A stretch of DNA of 64,000 nucleotides from Winogradskyella helgolandensis (GCF_013404085.1 NZ_JABFHO010000002.1:178262-242261); one strand, 5' to 3'; positions 25,545 through 35,325 are shown, counted from the first letter of the stretch. Notes: generated by a model from the sequence alone, not told the origin. Made by a program: numbers and translations.

Positions 25545-26798
25545 ATGAAAACTACATTTTTTACACTTTTACTTCTTATACTATTTCCTACAATTCTTTT
25601 TTCTCAAGTGGCCAAAGAGCTTAATCCACCAGATTTTATTAAAACAATTACGTTTAAAAGTAACACTACAGAAGGTCAATTACCCGTCCTAAAACTTGGT
25701 GAATCGTTAACGCTAGAATTTGACGCCCTAACGGGTAACGAAGAAGACTTTTACTACGTCATAGAGCATTTTAATTTTGATTGGACTCCTTCAAATCTTG
25801 TAAAATCAGAATACCTGAGTGGCTTGGACAATCAACGGATTTTAGATTACGAGAATTCTTTTAACACCTATCAAATTTATTCTCATTACAATTTAACAAT
25901 ACCAAATACACAAACACGTGGCTTATTAAAAAGTGGAAACTATATGATTTCCATTTATGATGATTATGACGAACTTATGTTCAGTAGAAAATTTATGGTT
26001 TATGAAAACGGAGCTAATGTTGGAGTAAGTGTCAAACGTTCTAGAGATGTAAAGGTAATTGCAGAAAAACAATCTGTGGATCTCGTTATTACAACTGATG
26101 GCACCAATCTAAATAACCCATTAGAAACCATTAAAACCGTCATTATTCAGAATAACAATCTTAACACAGCAATCACCGACCTCAAACCTCAATATACATT
26201 GGGTAATGAACTTATTTATCGTTATGATACTGAATCTGCTTTTTGGGGTGGAAACGAATATTTATTTTTTGAAAACAAAGATGTTAGAGCTGCCAATGTT
26301 GGTGTCCAATATATAGAATTAGAAGACTTATACCACAACTATTTATATACTAATATCAGTCGAAAAAACAGACCATACACCTACAATCCAGATATTAATG
26401 GGAATTTCTTAGTCACGGTAATCGATAGAGACAATCCAGATATTGAAGCGGATTATGTTATGGTCCATTTTTCATTATTGCAAGACGAATTAAAGGATAA
26501 GAACATTCACGTGTATGGTAATTTTAATTATTACACCATTGAACCTTTGACCCAAATGCTATATAATCCTGAAAGCAAACGCTACGAAATTATAATGCTG
26601 CTGAAACAAGGATTTTACAATTACAAATTCGTGACCGTGGATCAAAAAACAGGAGATATAGACGAAGGCGCTATCAGCGGCAACTTTTGGCAAACTGAAA
26701 ACAATTATAAAGTTTTAGTTTACTACAGAGATTTGGGTTCTCGTTACGACAGACTTATTGGTTTCGGAGAAGCTACTTCTGTGGATATCACTAATTAA
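25545..26798 (+). CDS. Type IX secretion system plug-domain protein (DUF5103)
   Basis: The 417-residue exported protein has a signal peptide (about 1-21, ending LFSQ) and the DUF5103 / T9SS plug architecture: an N-terminal beta-sandwich with LPVLKLGESLTLEFD and DFYYVIEHFNFDW, a middle part with YDDYDELMFSRKFMVYE and FWGGNEYLFFENKD, and a C-terminal sandwich with HVYGNFNYY, QGFYNYKFVT and GNFWQTENNYKVLVYYRD. Plug proteins gate the large translocon of the type IX system. The gene is monocistronic and divergent from the nqr operon. PorT is encoded at 43.4 kb. Confidence 0.85.
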   Translation: MKTTFFTLLLLILFPTILFSQVAKELNPPDFIKTITFKSNTTEGQLPVLKLGESLTLEFDALTGNEEDFYYVIEHFNFDWTPSNLVKSEYLSGLDNQRILDYENSFNTYQIYSHYNLTIPNTQTRGLLKSGNYMISIYDDYDELMFSRKFMVYENGANVGVSVKRSRDVKVIAEKQSVDLVITTDGTNLNNPLETIKTVIIQNNNLNTAITDLKPQYTLGNELIYRYDTESAFWGGNEYLFFENKDVRAANVGVQYIELEDLYHNYLYTNISRKNRPYTYNPDINGNFLVTVIDRDNPDIEADYVMVHFSLLQDELKDKNIHVYGNFNYYTIEPLTQMLYNPESKRYEIIMLLKQGFYNYKFVTVDQKTGDIDEGAISGNFWQTENNYKVLVYYRDLGSRYDRLIGFGEATSVDITN

Positions 26799-26966
26799 GC
26801 CATTAGGCCACCATTCATTAATTCAAAAAAACACGCTGTCTCTACTGCCAAATTCACAGTATGAGTCGGTTATAAAATGTATTTGCTAAAAAACAAAACC
26901 TCTTAAGCTAATTATAATGCTTCATTCAAAAATTATGCTATTTTAGCATAGATAATCTCAAAACTT

Positions 26967-27353
26967 ATGGTACAACAAGTTACAAGCGGCATAAAAATCA
27001 CTGTAGAAACCAATTTTGAAGGTACATTTTATAAAAATTATAAAGTGCACTTCGCCTTTGGTTATAAAGTAACTATTGAAAACCAAAGTAAGGATTCTGT
27101 TCAGTTAAATTCTAGACACTGGAAAATTCTTGACGCCCTAAATAATGAAGAAATTATTGAAGGGGAAGGTGTGATTGGAAAAAAACCTGTTTTAAAACCA
27201 GGAGAATCTCACACATACAACTCTGGCTGCCTATTAACGTCTCCGTTTGGGGCCATGAGTGGTCACTATAATATGATTAACTTATCTAAAACAAATAAAT
27301 TTAAAGTCTACATTCCTTCTTTTAAATTGAGCGCTCCCTTTGCTCTTAATTAA
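26967..27353 (+). CDS. apaG: ApaG family protein
   Basis: The 128-residue protein covers the whole ApaG domain, a fibronectin-like beta-sandwich: ITVETNFEGTFYKN, FAFGYKVTIENQSKDSVQLNSRHWKI, the pyrophosphate-loop-like GEGVIGKKPVLKPGESHTYNSG and SPFGAMSGHYNM. ApaG is associated with divalent-cation homeostasis and diadenosine tetraphosphate metabolism in enterobacteria; in Bacteroidota the role is not settled. It stands alone, followed by a 384-base gap. Confidence 0.93.
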   Translation: MVQQVTSGIKITVETNFEGTFYKNYKVHFAFGYKVTIENQSKDSVQLNSRHWKILDALNNEEIIEGEGVIGKKPVLKPGESHTYNSGCLLTSPFGAMSGHYNMINLSKTNKFKVYIPSFKLSAPFALN

Positions 27354-27392
27354 TTCTTAGAGCCTTACTTTTTTATGTAATATTTTTGTTTT

Positions 27393-27419
27393 AAATTCAA
27401 TAATTACAAGATTGAATTT
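27393..27419. repeat. Inverted repeat AAATTCAAT-N9-ATTGAATTT after apaG
   Basis: A perfect 9-bp inverted repeat 40 bases after the apaG stop. It may end the apaG transcript, but no T-run follows the stem. In the rest of the 384-base gap before pruA I see only a TACCTTTA near-consensus -7 box at about 27627 and the hairpin at 27701. Confidence 0.35.
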
Positions 27420-27700
27420 ATCATGTAACACAAATGGTTCGGCTTACAAAAAAAAACACAAGACACTCGTATTAGCAATTTAAAATACCATTTTCAATTA
27501 GGCATTCATTAACTGTAAGTTTCAACAGAAATAACCTCAACATGCCTAACCTTAAACTACAAAAACCACATTACCAATCTTCACACAACTATAACGTTTG
27601 AAAGAAATATTTTCTTTAAAAAAATGTACCTTTACACTTTCAAAATTGGGTTCTCATAATATGGGAATCTTATTATAATTTCTAAAAAATATAAACCAGA

Positions 27701-27718
27701 TTCCCGATTTCTCGGGAA
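27701..27718 (+). promoter_or_regulatory. Hairpin TTCCCGA-TTTC-TCGGGAA in the pruA leader
   Basis: A perfect 7-bp stem with a 4-base loop ends 19 bases before the pruA start codon, inside the likely 5' leader. It is GC-rich compared with its surroundings and has no T-run, so it could affect translation or bind a protein. No known riboswitch is recognised. Confidence 0.45.
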
Positions 27719-27737
27719 CAATAAAAAACTTTTAACG

Positions 27738-29363
27738 ATGGGAAAAGGATTCTTTAATGTACCTGTAGCAGTTAACGAACCTGTTATGTCTTACGCACCT
27801 GGTTCAGCAGAACGCAAAGCTGTTGCTGAAGCTTACAAATCAATGTTTAACTCAAAGGTTGAAGTTCCTATGTATATAAACGGAAAAGACGTGAAAACTG
27901 GAAATACCAGAACAATGTCTCCTCCACACGATCATAAACATATTGTAGGAGAATATCATTTAGCAGAAAAGCAACACGTTGACGAAGCAATTTCTACAGC
28001 GTTAGAAGCTCGTAAATCTTGGTCTCAAATGCCATGGGAACAACGCGCTGGGATTTTCTTAAAAGCCGCTGAATTAATTGCTGGTCCTTACAGAGCCAAG
28101 ATTAATGCGGCAACAATGATTGCACAGTCTAAAACAATTCATCAAGCTGAAATTGATGCGGCATGTGAGTTGATTGATTTCTTACGTTTTAATGTTCAGT
28201 TTATGACTGACATTTACATGGAACAACCAGAAAGTACAAGTGATGCTTGGAATCGCGTTGAATACAGACCACTTGAAGGTTTCACCTATGCTGTAACCCC
28301 TTTTAACTTTACTGCTATTGCTGGAAATTTACCAGCTTGTATGGCATTAATGGGAAATGTTGTCGTATGGAAACCTAGTGATAGCCAAATTTATTCTGCA
28401 AAAGTAATAATGGACATTTTTAAAGAAGCTGGAGTACCAGATGGTGTTATTAATGTTGTTTTTGGGGATCCTGTTATGATTACAGAAACTGTATTAGCTA
28501 GCCCAGATTTTTCTGGTTTACATTTTACAGGTTCTACATTCGTATTTAAAGAATTATGGAAACAAATTGGAAACAATATTCATAACTATAAAACCTATCC
28601 AAAAATCGTTGGAGAAACTGGAGGAAAAGATTTTATTGTCGCTCACAAATCTGCTAACGCTAAGCAAGTCGCAACCGCCATTTCTCGTGGTGCTTTTGAG
28701 TTTCAAGGACAAAAATGTAGTGCAGCATCTAGAGCTTACATTCCAAGTAATATCTGGGAAGACGTTAAGAACTTCGTTATAGAAGATGTAAATTCTTTTA
28801 AACAAGGCTCGCCAGAAGACATGAGTAATTTTGTAACGGCAGTAATTCACGAAGGATCTTTTGATAAATTAGCGAAATATATTGATGAAGCTAAAGCTGC
28901 TAGCGACGCTGAAATAGTTGTTGGTGGAGGTTATGATAAATCTGAAGGATATTTTATTGAGCCTACAGTAATTGTTACTACCAATCCAAAATATTCTACT
29001 ATGTGTACAGAATTATTTGGACCCGTAATGACTATATATGTTTATGAAGAAGACCAATTTTCTGAAACTTTAAAATTAGTTGATGAGACTAGTGAATACG
29101 CATTGACGGGAGCTATTTTATCAACATGCCGTTATGCCGTAGAAGAAGCTACCAAAGCATTACAAAATTCGGCTGGTAACTTCTATATTAATGACAAACC
29201 AACTGGTGCCGTTGTTGGTCAACAGCCATTTGGCGGTGCAAGAGCATCTGGAACAAATGATAAAGCTGGTAGTGCCCAAAATTTAATGCGTTGGGTGTCT
29301 CCAAGATTAATTAAAGAAACCTTTGTGACTCCTGTAGATTATAGATATCCATTTTTAGGTTAA
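27738..29363 (+). CDS. pruA: L-glutamate gamma-semialdehyde dehydrogenase
   Basis: This enzyme oxidises glutamate semialdehyde (from proline via pyrroline-5-carboxylate) to glutamate with NAD+, the second step of proline breakdown. The 541-residue protein has the aldehyde dehydrogenase fold: PFNFTAIAGNLPACMALMGN (cofactor site), FTGSTFVFKELW, the catalytic Glu in VGETGGKDF (about 289), the catalytic Cys in QGQKCSAASRAY (about 325), and the C-terminal PFGGARASGTNDKAGS. Length and motifs are typical of class 1 P5C dehydrogenases without a fused proline dehydrogenase. It is transcribed alone, with a terminator behind. Confidence 0.96.
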   Translation: MGKGFFNVPVAVNEPVMSYAPGSAERKAVAEAYKSMFNSKVEVPMYINGKDVKTGNTRTMSPPHDHKHIVGEYHLAEKQHVDEAISTALEARKSWSQMPWEQRAGIFLKAAELIAGPYRAKINAATMIAQSKTIHQAEIDAACELIDFLRFNVQFMTDIYMEQPESTSDAWNRVEYRPLEGFTYAVTPFNFTAIAGNLPACMALMGNVVVWKPSDSQIYSAKVIMDIFKEAGVPDGVINVVFGDPVMITETVLASPDFSGLHFTGSTFVFKELWKQIGNNIHNYKTYPKIVGETGGKDFIVAHKSANAKQVATAISRGAFEFQGQKCSAASRAYIPSNIWEDVKNFVIEDVNSFKQGSPEDMSNFVTAVIHEGSFDKLAKYIDEAKAASDAEIVVGGGYDKSEGYFIEPTVIVTTNPKYSTMCTELFGPVMTIYVYEEDQFSETLKLVDETSEYALTGAILSTCRYAVEEATKALQNSAGNFYINDKPTGAVVGQQPFGGARASGTNDKAGSAQNLMRWVSPRLIKETFVTPVDYRYPFLG

Positions 29364-29387
29364 AAAATTTATAATAAACTGAAATTT

Positions 29388-29425
29388 AAATCCTTAGAAG
29401 TTCAATACTTTTAAGGATTTTTTTT
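29388..29425 (+). terminator. Terminator after pruA
   Basis: AAATCCTTA (29388-29396) pairs with TAAGGATTT (29412-29420), followed by a run of T to 29425. Confidence 0.85.
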
Positions 29426-29511
29426 GCTTTTCATAGAAATGATGTTGAAAACAAGTAATAGCTAAAGTAAACTTTGTATCTTTTCGAGATAATAATTCAA
29501 ATTCGCTACTT

Positions 29512-31200
29512 ATGAAAAAACAATACCTTACTTTTTTATTGTGTTTACCTTTTTTAAATTTTGCACAAACTTCCATAACCTCTGAAATCATTCCGGATTT
29601 ATCTGATTATGGTATAGTCACTAATTATCCTGGAGAAGCTGAATATGAAATATTTTTAAGTCCAGATAATATATTAGACAAACCCATTTTTGTCGTTGAT
29701 GGTTTTGACCCAGGAGACACCAGAGATATCACTGGGTTATATAATTCACTAGACTATGCAGGAACAGAGGGCAATCAAAATTTAGCCGATTTAGTAAGAG
29801 CTGAGGGTTTTGATGTCGTTATTTTAAATTTTCCAACATATACAAGAACCGCAGATGATGTTATTGTAGATGGTGGCGCCGATTTTATGGAACGTAACGC
29901 TATGGTTTTAGTAGAACTTATTGAAACAATAAACGATGACAAAGCTGGTAACAGTCCTGAACAAAATGTAATCATAGGGCCAAGTATGGGAGGAGTAATT
30001 GCACGGTATGCTTTAAATTATATGGAAGCTAATTCACTAGATACAGATACTAGACTTTATATCTCTTTTGATTCTCCTCACCTTGGTGCTAATGTCCCAA
30101 TTGGTTTACAACATCAATTAAACTTCTTAGCCTATAATGAAACCGATCCCGTTGAAGAAGTACAACCTTTAATTAATGGTCTTTTAAAATCCTCAGCAGC
30201 AAGACAATTATTAACAGATCATTTAGAGGCTCATTTAACTGAAACCGATTTAGTATCATTTGACCCTGCATTAAAACTACCAGCAGCTCATCCATTTAGA
30301 GCTATATTTGAAACTCATATTAACGCCTTAACTCCATCTGGCTTTCCAGAGACAACAAGGAACGTTTCTATAATTAACGGTAGTGGTAGCAATAACACTT
30401 ACTTCGCAATTGGAGATTCTGGACCAACCGTTACAAATGATTATCCTGTAATAAGCACCACACTAAGTATACCTATTTCTATATTTACCGCTAATATTTT
30501 AATTGATGTTAACTTCACACCAGCTGCAGGAGAAACAAATACGGTGAGTAGTATTTCGATACAATTATTAGGAAATGAAATTGAAGGCTCTGAAGCAGAA
30601 AGTGAATCCTTTAGTTATTCTAACGGTGTAGATGCTGCTCCAGGTGGCTTATTTGGTTTATCTGGAATTACTGGAGATTTAGGTACAGACGGTGGAATTG
30701 CTAGCGATTTTGTAAACGCAATCGCTATAGATAAATTTAATTTCGTCCCTTCTGTTAGTGCATTAGCTGTAGCGTTTACTAATGACGAAATAAATTGGAA
30801 TCATACCATAGACTTAGAAAGTCCTAATCCAACAACCAATACTCCTTTTGCCAATACATTTACTCCAAACGACAATGAACCTCACGTACAGCTTACCGAA
30901 GCAAATGTTGCTTTTGCATTATACGAAATATTAAATTCTCCTTTAAACATTACGAATTCTGAATTGATTGCCATTCAATTAGATAAAAACCCAATAACAA
31001 ACGAATTAGTATTACGTTCTAGCAAGAATAGCAATGCTAATATTAGTATTATAGATGTCGCTGGCAAAACGATTTTCAATACCTCAACAACATTAAGCGA
31101 CAGGACTTCAATACCTGTTAATTTAGATTCCGGTTTTTACGTTTTAAATGTGGTAACCGAAAACAACACTAGGTTTATCACAAAACTTATAGCGCAATAA
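29512..31200 (+). CDS. Secreted alpha/beta hydrolase with type IX sorting domain
   Basis: The 562-residue protein has a signal peptide (about 1-18, ending NFAQ), an alpha/beta hydrolase core with IGPSMGGVIARYALNY (nucleophile Ser in GPSMGG, about 162) and SFDSPHLGANVP, a region rich in beta strands, and a C-terminal type A sorting domain of about 70 residues (LDKNPITNELVLRSS, ISIIDVAGKTIF, LDSGFYVLNVVTENN, FITKLIAQ). The nucleophile region resembles lipase and GPI-deacylase-like proteins. It is therefore expected to be exported by the type IX system and placed at the surface or released. Substrate unknown; ester or amide hydrolysis of lipids is inference. Confidence 0.87.
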   Translation: MKKQYLTFLLCLPFLNFAQTSITSEIIPDLSDYGIVTNYPGEAEYEIFLSPDNILDKPIFVVDGFDPGDTRDITGLYNSLDYAGTEGNQNLADLVRAEGFDVVILNFPTYTRTADDVIVDGGADFMERNAMVLVELIETINDDKAGNSPEQNVIIGPSMGGVIARYALNYMEANSLDTDTRLYISFDSPHLGANVPIGLQHQLNFLAYNETDPVEEVQPLINGLLKSSAARQLLTDHLEAHLTETDLVSFDPALKLPAAHPFRAIFETHINALTPSGFPETTRNVSIINGSGSNNTYFAIGDSGPTVTNDYPVISTTLSIPISIFTANILIDVNFTPAAGETNTVSSISIQLLGNEIEGSEAESESFSYSNGVDAAPGGLFGLSGITGDLGTDGGIASDFVNAIAIDKFNFVPSVSALAVAFTNDEINWNHTIDLESPNPTTNTPFANTFTPNDNEPHVQLTEANVAFALYEILNSPLNITNSELIAIQLDKNPITNELVLRSSKNSNANISIIDVAGKTIFNTSTTLSDRTSIPVNLDSGFYVLNVVTENNTRFITKLIAQ

Positions 31201-31220
31201 TCACAACATATCCTTAGACA

Positions 31221-31256
31221 AAAAAATCCTGTAAATTTTATTTACAGGATTTTTTA
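31221..31256. terminator. Bidirectional terminator between the hydrolase and Omp28-like genes
   Basis: AAAAATCCTGTAAA pairs with TTTACAGGATTTTT around a short loop, so both converging genes can end here. Confidence 0.92.
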
Positions 31257-31278
31257 TAATAATAGTTTTTAAGCGCTC

Positions 31279-32352
31279 TTACAATTCTTCAATAGTTTGA
31301 GTATCCCCAAAACTTGCTGACCTTGCATTATAAACTCCGTTACTACCACCATTGATAATGAAAGCAACAACTCTCATTTTAGATGTATTAGTGACATTGC
31401 TTGGCACATCTGCAGTTATAGTCTGCGAGTATTCATTTTCTGCAAACACTTCCTCTGATGGTAGACTACTACCTAATAAATCCGTTACAGAGGCTCTTAA
31501 CACATTATCATGTTCAAAATTTGATAACGATGCACCACCACCATAATAACTCGTATAATTAGTTTGATCATGTAATAAATCATCCTCTAAAATATATACA
31601 ACTAACTTAGGGTTGTTTACTGATAGTGTACCAAACTTTATTTTCACATCAAGTGAAATTGTATTACCATCCAAGGTAGGCGTTAACGCTAAACCAACAT
31701 CAGCACCAGCATCCGCTAAATTAACAATTTGACTTACATTACTAGGCTCTGGATAGGTCCATGTAGTCGTTCTATTTAACATTGCTGTTGGATAACCAGA
31801 TAATCCTATAAGATTCTCTAACGAAGAAGCATTATAAGTATAAGGATCATAATAACCACTAGATGGATCTGTAGTTGCGCGGTGTATCGCTACAGTAACT
31901 GATTGATCTGTAGTCGCTTCTACCTGTTCAATACCATAAGATACTCTAGGACACCATCCACACCAAGTTCCTGTATAGTCCTCTATCAAAACATTTCTTT
32001 TAAATTTCGTAGGCAACTCTAATACAGTTACTAATAAAGGCTCGCTTGTTAATCCGCCGTAAGTAGCTACAACACTTAATACTCCTGCCGTTTGAGAGGT
32101 ATAATTAATACCGCTAATACCAACACCATTAACAGATAAACTTGCAGAATTAGTTACGACAGCACCAGAATCTGTAATGACATTAAAAAATATAGCATCA
32201 CCAACATAAACATCGCTGCTAGATTGCCTGGTTACCGTTATACTTGTAGCTTGATCACCACCACCTGAATCATCACTACTGTCACTACTGCAGCTTGTAA
32301 AAATTAATGTTAAGGCAAGAAATAAAGATTTAAAAATGTAATTTGTTTTCAT
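31279..32352 (-). CDS. Omp28-related outer-membrane lipoprotein with thioredoxin-like motif
   Basis: The 357-residue protein has a lipoprotein signal (SLFLALTLIFTSCSSDS, Cys at about 21) followed by an acidic Ser/Asp/Gly linker, a short Ig-like region (about 35-110) and an Omp28-family domain with RNVLIEDYTGTWCGWCPR. The WCGWCP sequence has the CxxC form of thioredoxin-like active sites (about 131-136). Omp28 was described as an outer-membrane protein of Porphyromonas; the family function is not settled. The gene is divergent from a TlpA-like thioredoxin gene that is followed by a DUF6029 gene. Confidence 0.88.
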   Translation of the reverse strand: MKTNYIFKSLFLALTLIFTSCSSDSSDDSGGGDQATSITVTRQSSSDVYVGDAIFFNVITDSGAVVTNSASLSVNGVGISGINYTSQTAGVLSVVATYGGLTSEPLLVTVLELPTKFKRNVLIEDYTGTWCGWCPRVSYGIEQVEATTDQSVTVAIHRATTDPSSGYYDPYTYNASSLENLIGLSGYPTAMLNRTTTWTYPEPSNVSQIVNLADAGADVGLALTPTLDGNTISLDVKIKFGTLSVNNPKLVVYILEDDLLHDQTNYTSYYGGGASLSNFEHDNVLRASVTDLLGSSLPSEEVFAENEYSQTITADVPSNVTNTSKMRVVAFIINGGSNGVYNARSASFGDTQTIEEL

Positions 32353-32444
32353 GAAGGTTTTTTTTAATTCATTAGCTAATATAAACTAATTTTAATTTTT
32401 TGGTAGTATTATTGTAGAATTACTAATGAAAATAATTTATTCAA

Positions 32445-32930
32445 ATGAAAAACAGTTGTATTTTATTAATATGTTTAATAATATTCAAATTCAGTGACGC
32501 TCAAGAATTACCGAATATCACATTAAAAAGTATTGACGACAAAACAGTCTCTATTCAAGAGTTAGCAAACACTGACACCGTTAAAGTTTTTAGCTTTTGG
32601 GCTACTTGGTGTGTTCCATGTATTAATGAACTTGATGCAATTAGCGAAGTTTATGACGAATGGCAAGAAGAAACTAATGTAGAAATCATAGCGGTTTCTA
32701 CTGACGATTCTAGAACAAAAAAACGCGTTATTCCACTTGTAAATGGCAAAGGTTGGGAATATCAAATTCTACTAGATGATAACCAAGATCTTAAACGCGC
32801 TTTAAACATTGCTGTATTACCCTATCTTATTGTCGTTAAAAATGGAGAAATTGTACATCAACATACAGGTTATACACCAGGAAGTGAAGACGCCTTATAT
32901 GAAGTGATTAAAAAGCATTCTAAACAATAG
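32445..32930 (+). CDS. TlpA-like exported thioredoxin
   Basis: The 161-residue protein has a signal peptide (about 1-19, ending SDAQ) and a thioredoxin-fold domain of the TlpA/ResA type with FSFWATWCVPCINELDAI (CxxC at about 56-59), the AVSTDDS stretch and the cis-proline region VLPYLIVV. It should act as a periplasmic thiol-disulfide reductase. It lies 34 bases before the DUF6029 gene on the same strand and 92 bases from the divergent Omp28-like gene, which also has a CxxC motif. Confidence 0.92.
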   Translation: MKNSCILLICLIIFKFSDAQELPNITLKSIDDKTVSIQELANTDTVKVFSFWATWCVPCINELDAISEVYDEWQEETNVEIIAVSTDDSRTKKRVIPLVNGKGWEYQILLDDNQDLKRALNIAVLPYLIVVKNGEIVHQHTGYTPGSEDALYEVIKKHSKQ

Positions 32931-32964
32931 ATAAAACTACCAACTACTAGCTAAAACCAATACT

Positions 32965-34644
32965 ATGAAAAGACTGATGTTACTATTAGTTTTTTGTCTA
33001 TCAGGACAATTTATTTTTGCACAATTATTAGATAACTTAAGAATAGGATTTGAATCGAATTCGGCATGGTATAATGACGACAAAAAAACAGGATCTTTTT
33101 ATGACAATGAAAATCAGGATGGAGACAAACATCTACGCTTTAACAACTATCTAAAATTAGATTATACATTTTTAAAGAACTTTACCGCTACAGTTCAAGT
33201 TGAATCTTATGAGCCTTATGCATTAATAAACTACTCACCTAATTTTGAAGGGACCAATGTAGGCACTTATGCATTAAACTATCGAAATTCTAAATTAAAC
33301 GTTACCGCAGGACATTATTATGCACAATTTGGTAGCGGATTAATCCTAAGAACATGGGAAGACAGACAACTAGGTCTTAACAATGCTTTATTAGGTGGCA
33401 AAGTTGAATATGAACCGATAGAATCTGTATCGTTAACAGGTTTATATGGTAAACAACGATATGGTTTTAAAACTTCTGATGGAGAAATATTTGGAGCAAA
33501 CGCAGAAGTTGACTTGTCTTCTATCTTAAGTTTTGAATCGTCATCAATAAGTCTTGGCCTTAGCTATGTAGGCAGAAAGGAAGCGATTGATATAGAAGAC
33601 CCAGAATTTAATGAATTGACGAATGCTTTTTCGGGACGATTAGATTATTCAGAAGGTAACTTTTACTCTAGCTTAGAATATGTTTCTAAGAGTGAAGATG
33701 CCATTGTCCAGTTAAGTCAACTGTCTAATGCTTTTGTAAAACCTGGAAATGCTATTCTATTAAACACTGGTTTTTCTAAAAAAGGATTTGGGTTAGATGC
33801 TACATTTAGAAGACTCGAAAACATGACGTTTTATTCAGAGCGCAAAAAAGACGGTAATCTTTTTTTAGAAAACATCGTTAACTACACTCCTGGTTTAACA
33901 AAACAACACGATTACTTATTAACTAATATATTTGTTTATCAAGCGCAATCTCAGGTTTCATTTTTAGACCCAGGAATTTTAAAAGCAGGAGAAATAGGTG
34001 GTCAAATAGATCTATTTTATAAAATAAATAAAGACACACCTTTAGGAGGAAAGTATGGCACAAAACTAGCATTTAATGTATCGTATTGGGCTGGCTTAAA
34101 AGGAGATTTCGATTATGGAAACCAAGACTATAGCACAGATCTTTTCGGTTTTGGAAATAAATACTTCTCAGATATTAATTTTGAAGTTCGAAAAAAATGG
34201 AGTCCAAAATGGAGCACTATATTTTACTACGTGAATCAATATTACAATAAAAAAGAGATTGAAGGAAACTTTGGAGCGGACCCTATTAAAACTAATATTT
34301 TTGTTGCAGAAGCAACACACAAACTAGGTGGAGGAAAATCTATTAGGTTTGAAGCTCAAAAATTATGGTCAGATTCTGAATCACATGATTGGACTGGAGG
34401 AACTTTTGAATTCAATTTAAATTCCAAATATTCGTTCTATGTTAATGACATCTATAACAGTGGAGATGATGGAGACACAGCAGAAACACATTATTTTAAT
34501 GTAGGTGGTAGTTACACAAAAGGTGCTACACGATTAGGATTAAATTATGGAAGGCAGCGTGCCGGACTTATTTGTGTTGGTGGTGTTTGTCGTTATGCTG
34601 CTGAAGCAACTGGTGTTAGCGCCAACTTAACGATGTCTTTTTAA
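32965..34644 (+). CDS. DUF6029 family outer-membrane beta-barrel protein
   Basis: The 559-residue protein has a signal peptide (about 1-20, ending IFAQ) and consists of amphipathic strands over its whole length, ending in Phe (TMSF), as expected of a large outer-membrane barrel. Segments LRIGFESNSAWYNDD, HYYAQFGSGLILRTWEDR and YSFYVNDIYNSGDD fit DUF6029. Near the C-terminus GLICVGGVCRY holds two Cys separated by four residues, which could form a disulfide. The TlpA-like gene is directly upstream, so it may serve this protein. Function unknown. Confidence 0.85.
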   Translation: MKRLMLLLVFCLSGQFIFAQLLDNLRIGFESNSAWYNDDKKTGSFYDNENQDGDKHLRFNNYLKLDYTFLKNFTATVQVESYEPYALINYSPNFEGTNVGTYALNYRNSKLNVTAGHYYAQFGSGLILRTWEDRQLGLNNALLGGKVEYEPIESVSLTGLYGKQRYGFKTSDGEIFGANAEVDLSSILSFESSSISLGLSYVGRKEAIDIEDPEFNELTNAFSGRLDYSEGNFYSSLEYVSKSEDAIVQLSQLSNAFVKPGNAILLNTGFSKKGFGLDATFRRLENMTFYSERKKDGNLFLENIVNYTPGLTKQHDYLLTNIFVYQAQSQVSFLDPGILKAGEIGGQIDLFYKINKDTPLGGKYGTKLAFNVSYWAGLKGDFDYGNQDYSTDLFGFGNKYFSDINFEVRKKWSPKWSTIFYYVNQYYNKKEIEGNFGADPIKTNIFVAEATHKLGGGKSIRFEAQKLWSDSESHDWTGGTFEFNLNSKYSFYVNDIYNSGDDGDTAETHYFNVGGSYTKGATRLGLNYGRQRAGLICVGGVCRYAAEATGVSANLTMSF

Positions 34645-34671
34645 AAAACGATATTCAACAATAATATTCAT

Positions 34672-34712
34672 CCTGCCTTTAATTCTATTTAAACTTTAAA
34701 GGCAGGTGAATT
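34672..34712. terminator. Terminator hairpin between DUF6029 and rsmG genes
   Basis: CCTGCCTTTAA (34672-34682) pairs with TTAAAGGCAGG (34696-34706), followed by a T-rich stretch. The right arm lies inside the last codons of rsmG. Confidence 0.75.
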
Positions 34713-35311
34713 ATTTTTTTAGTTTCAAAAAACGATTCATCAAAATAATCAGAAAGCAAGAATGCCTTAACCGTTTTGTATTGTTTCAATTCTTCGGTTA
34801 AATCGCCTCCTTTTAAATAGAGAATGCCATTTTTTAATTCGTTCTTTTGAGTTTTTGCAACTTTACCTTTAACCCAAGTGGTAAACTCTGGCATCGTTGT
34901 TACAGCTCTACTCACAATAAAATCGTAAGTTTCATCTATAGCTTCTACCCTACTATGTGTAGTTTTTATATTAGTGAGTTCTAATTCTTCAGCAACTGCA
35001 TTAATAACTTTTAGCTTTTTATTGATGCTATCTACCAAATGAAACTGACATTCTGGAAATAAAATAGCCAAAGGTACACCAGGAAATCCACCACCTGTAC
35101 CAACGTCTAAAATTGAAGTGCCTGGTGCAAAACGGATCACTTTTGCGATACCTAAAGAGTGTAAAACATGTCGTAAATATAACTCATCAATATCCTTTCG
35201 AGAAATGACGTTGATTTTACTATTCCAATCTTTGTATAACCCTTCTAAAGCTTCAAATTGTTGGATTTGAATTTCAGTTAAATCTGGGAAGTATTTTAGG
35301 ATGAGTTTCAT
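34685..35311 (-). CDS. rsmG: 16S rRNA (guanine527-N7)-methyltransferase
   Basis: RsmG methylates G527 of 16S rRNA with S-adenosylmethionine. The 208-residue protein covers the family: LYKDWNSKINVISRKD, LYLRHVLHSLGI, the SAM-binding GTSILDVGTGGGFPGVPLAI (about 68-87), FHLVDSINKKLKVI, and FIVSRAVTTMPEF. Length and motifs are normal. It converges on the DUF6029 gene. Confidence 0.96.
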   Translation of the reverse strand: MKLILKYFPDLTEIQIQQFEALEGLYKDWNSKINVISRKDIDELYLRHVLHSLGIAKVIRFAPGTSILDVGTGGGFPGVPLAILFPECQFHLVDSINKKLKVINAVAEELELTNIKTTHSRVEAIDETYDFIVSRAVTTMPEFTTWVKGKVAKTQKNELKNGILYLKGGDLTEELKQYKTVKAFLLSDYFDESFFETKKIIHLPLKFK

Positions 35312-35325
35312 TTTTAAAATTTTTA

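Noticed and set aside
28554..28850. 98-codon open frame antisense to pruA
   Set aside because: Overlaps the catalytic region of an intact enzyme; sequence has no protein-like features.
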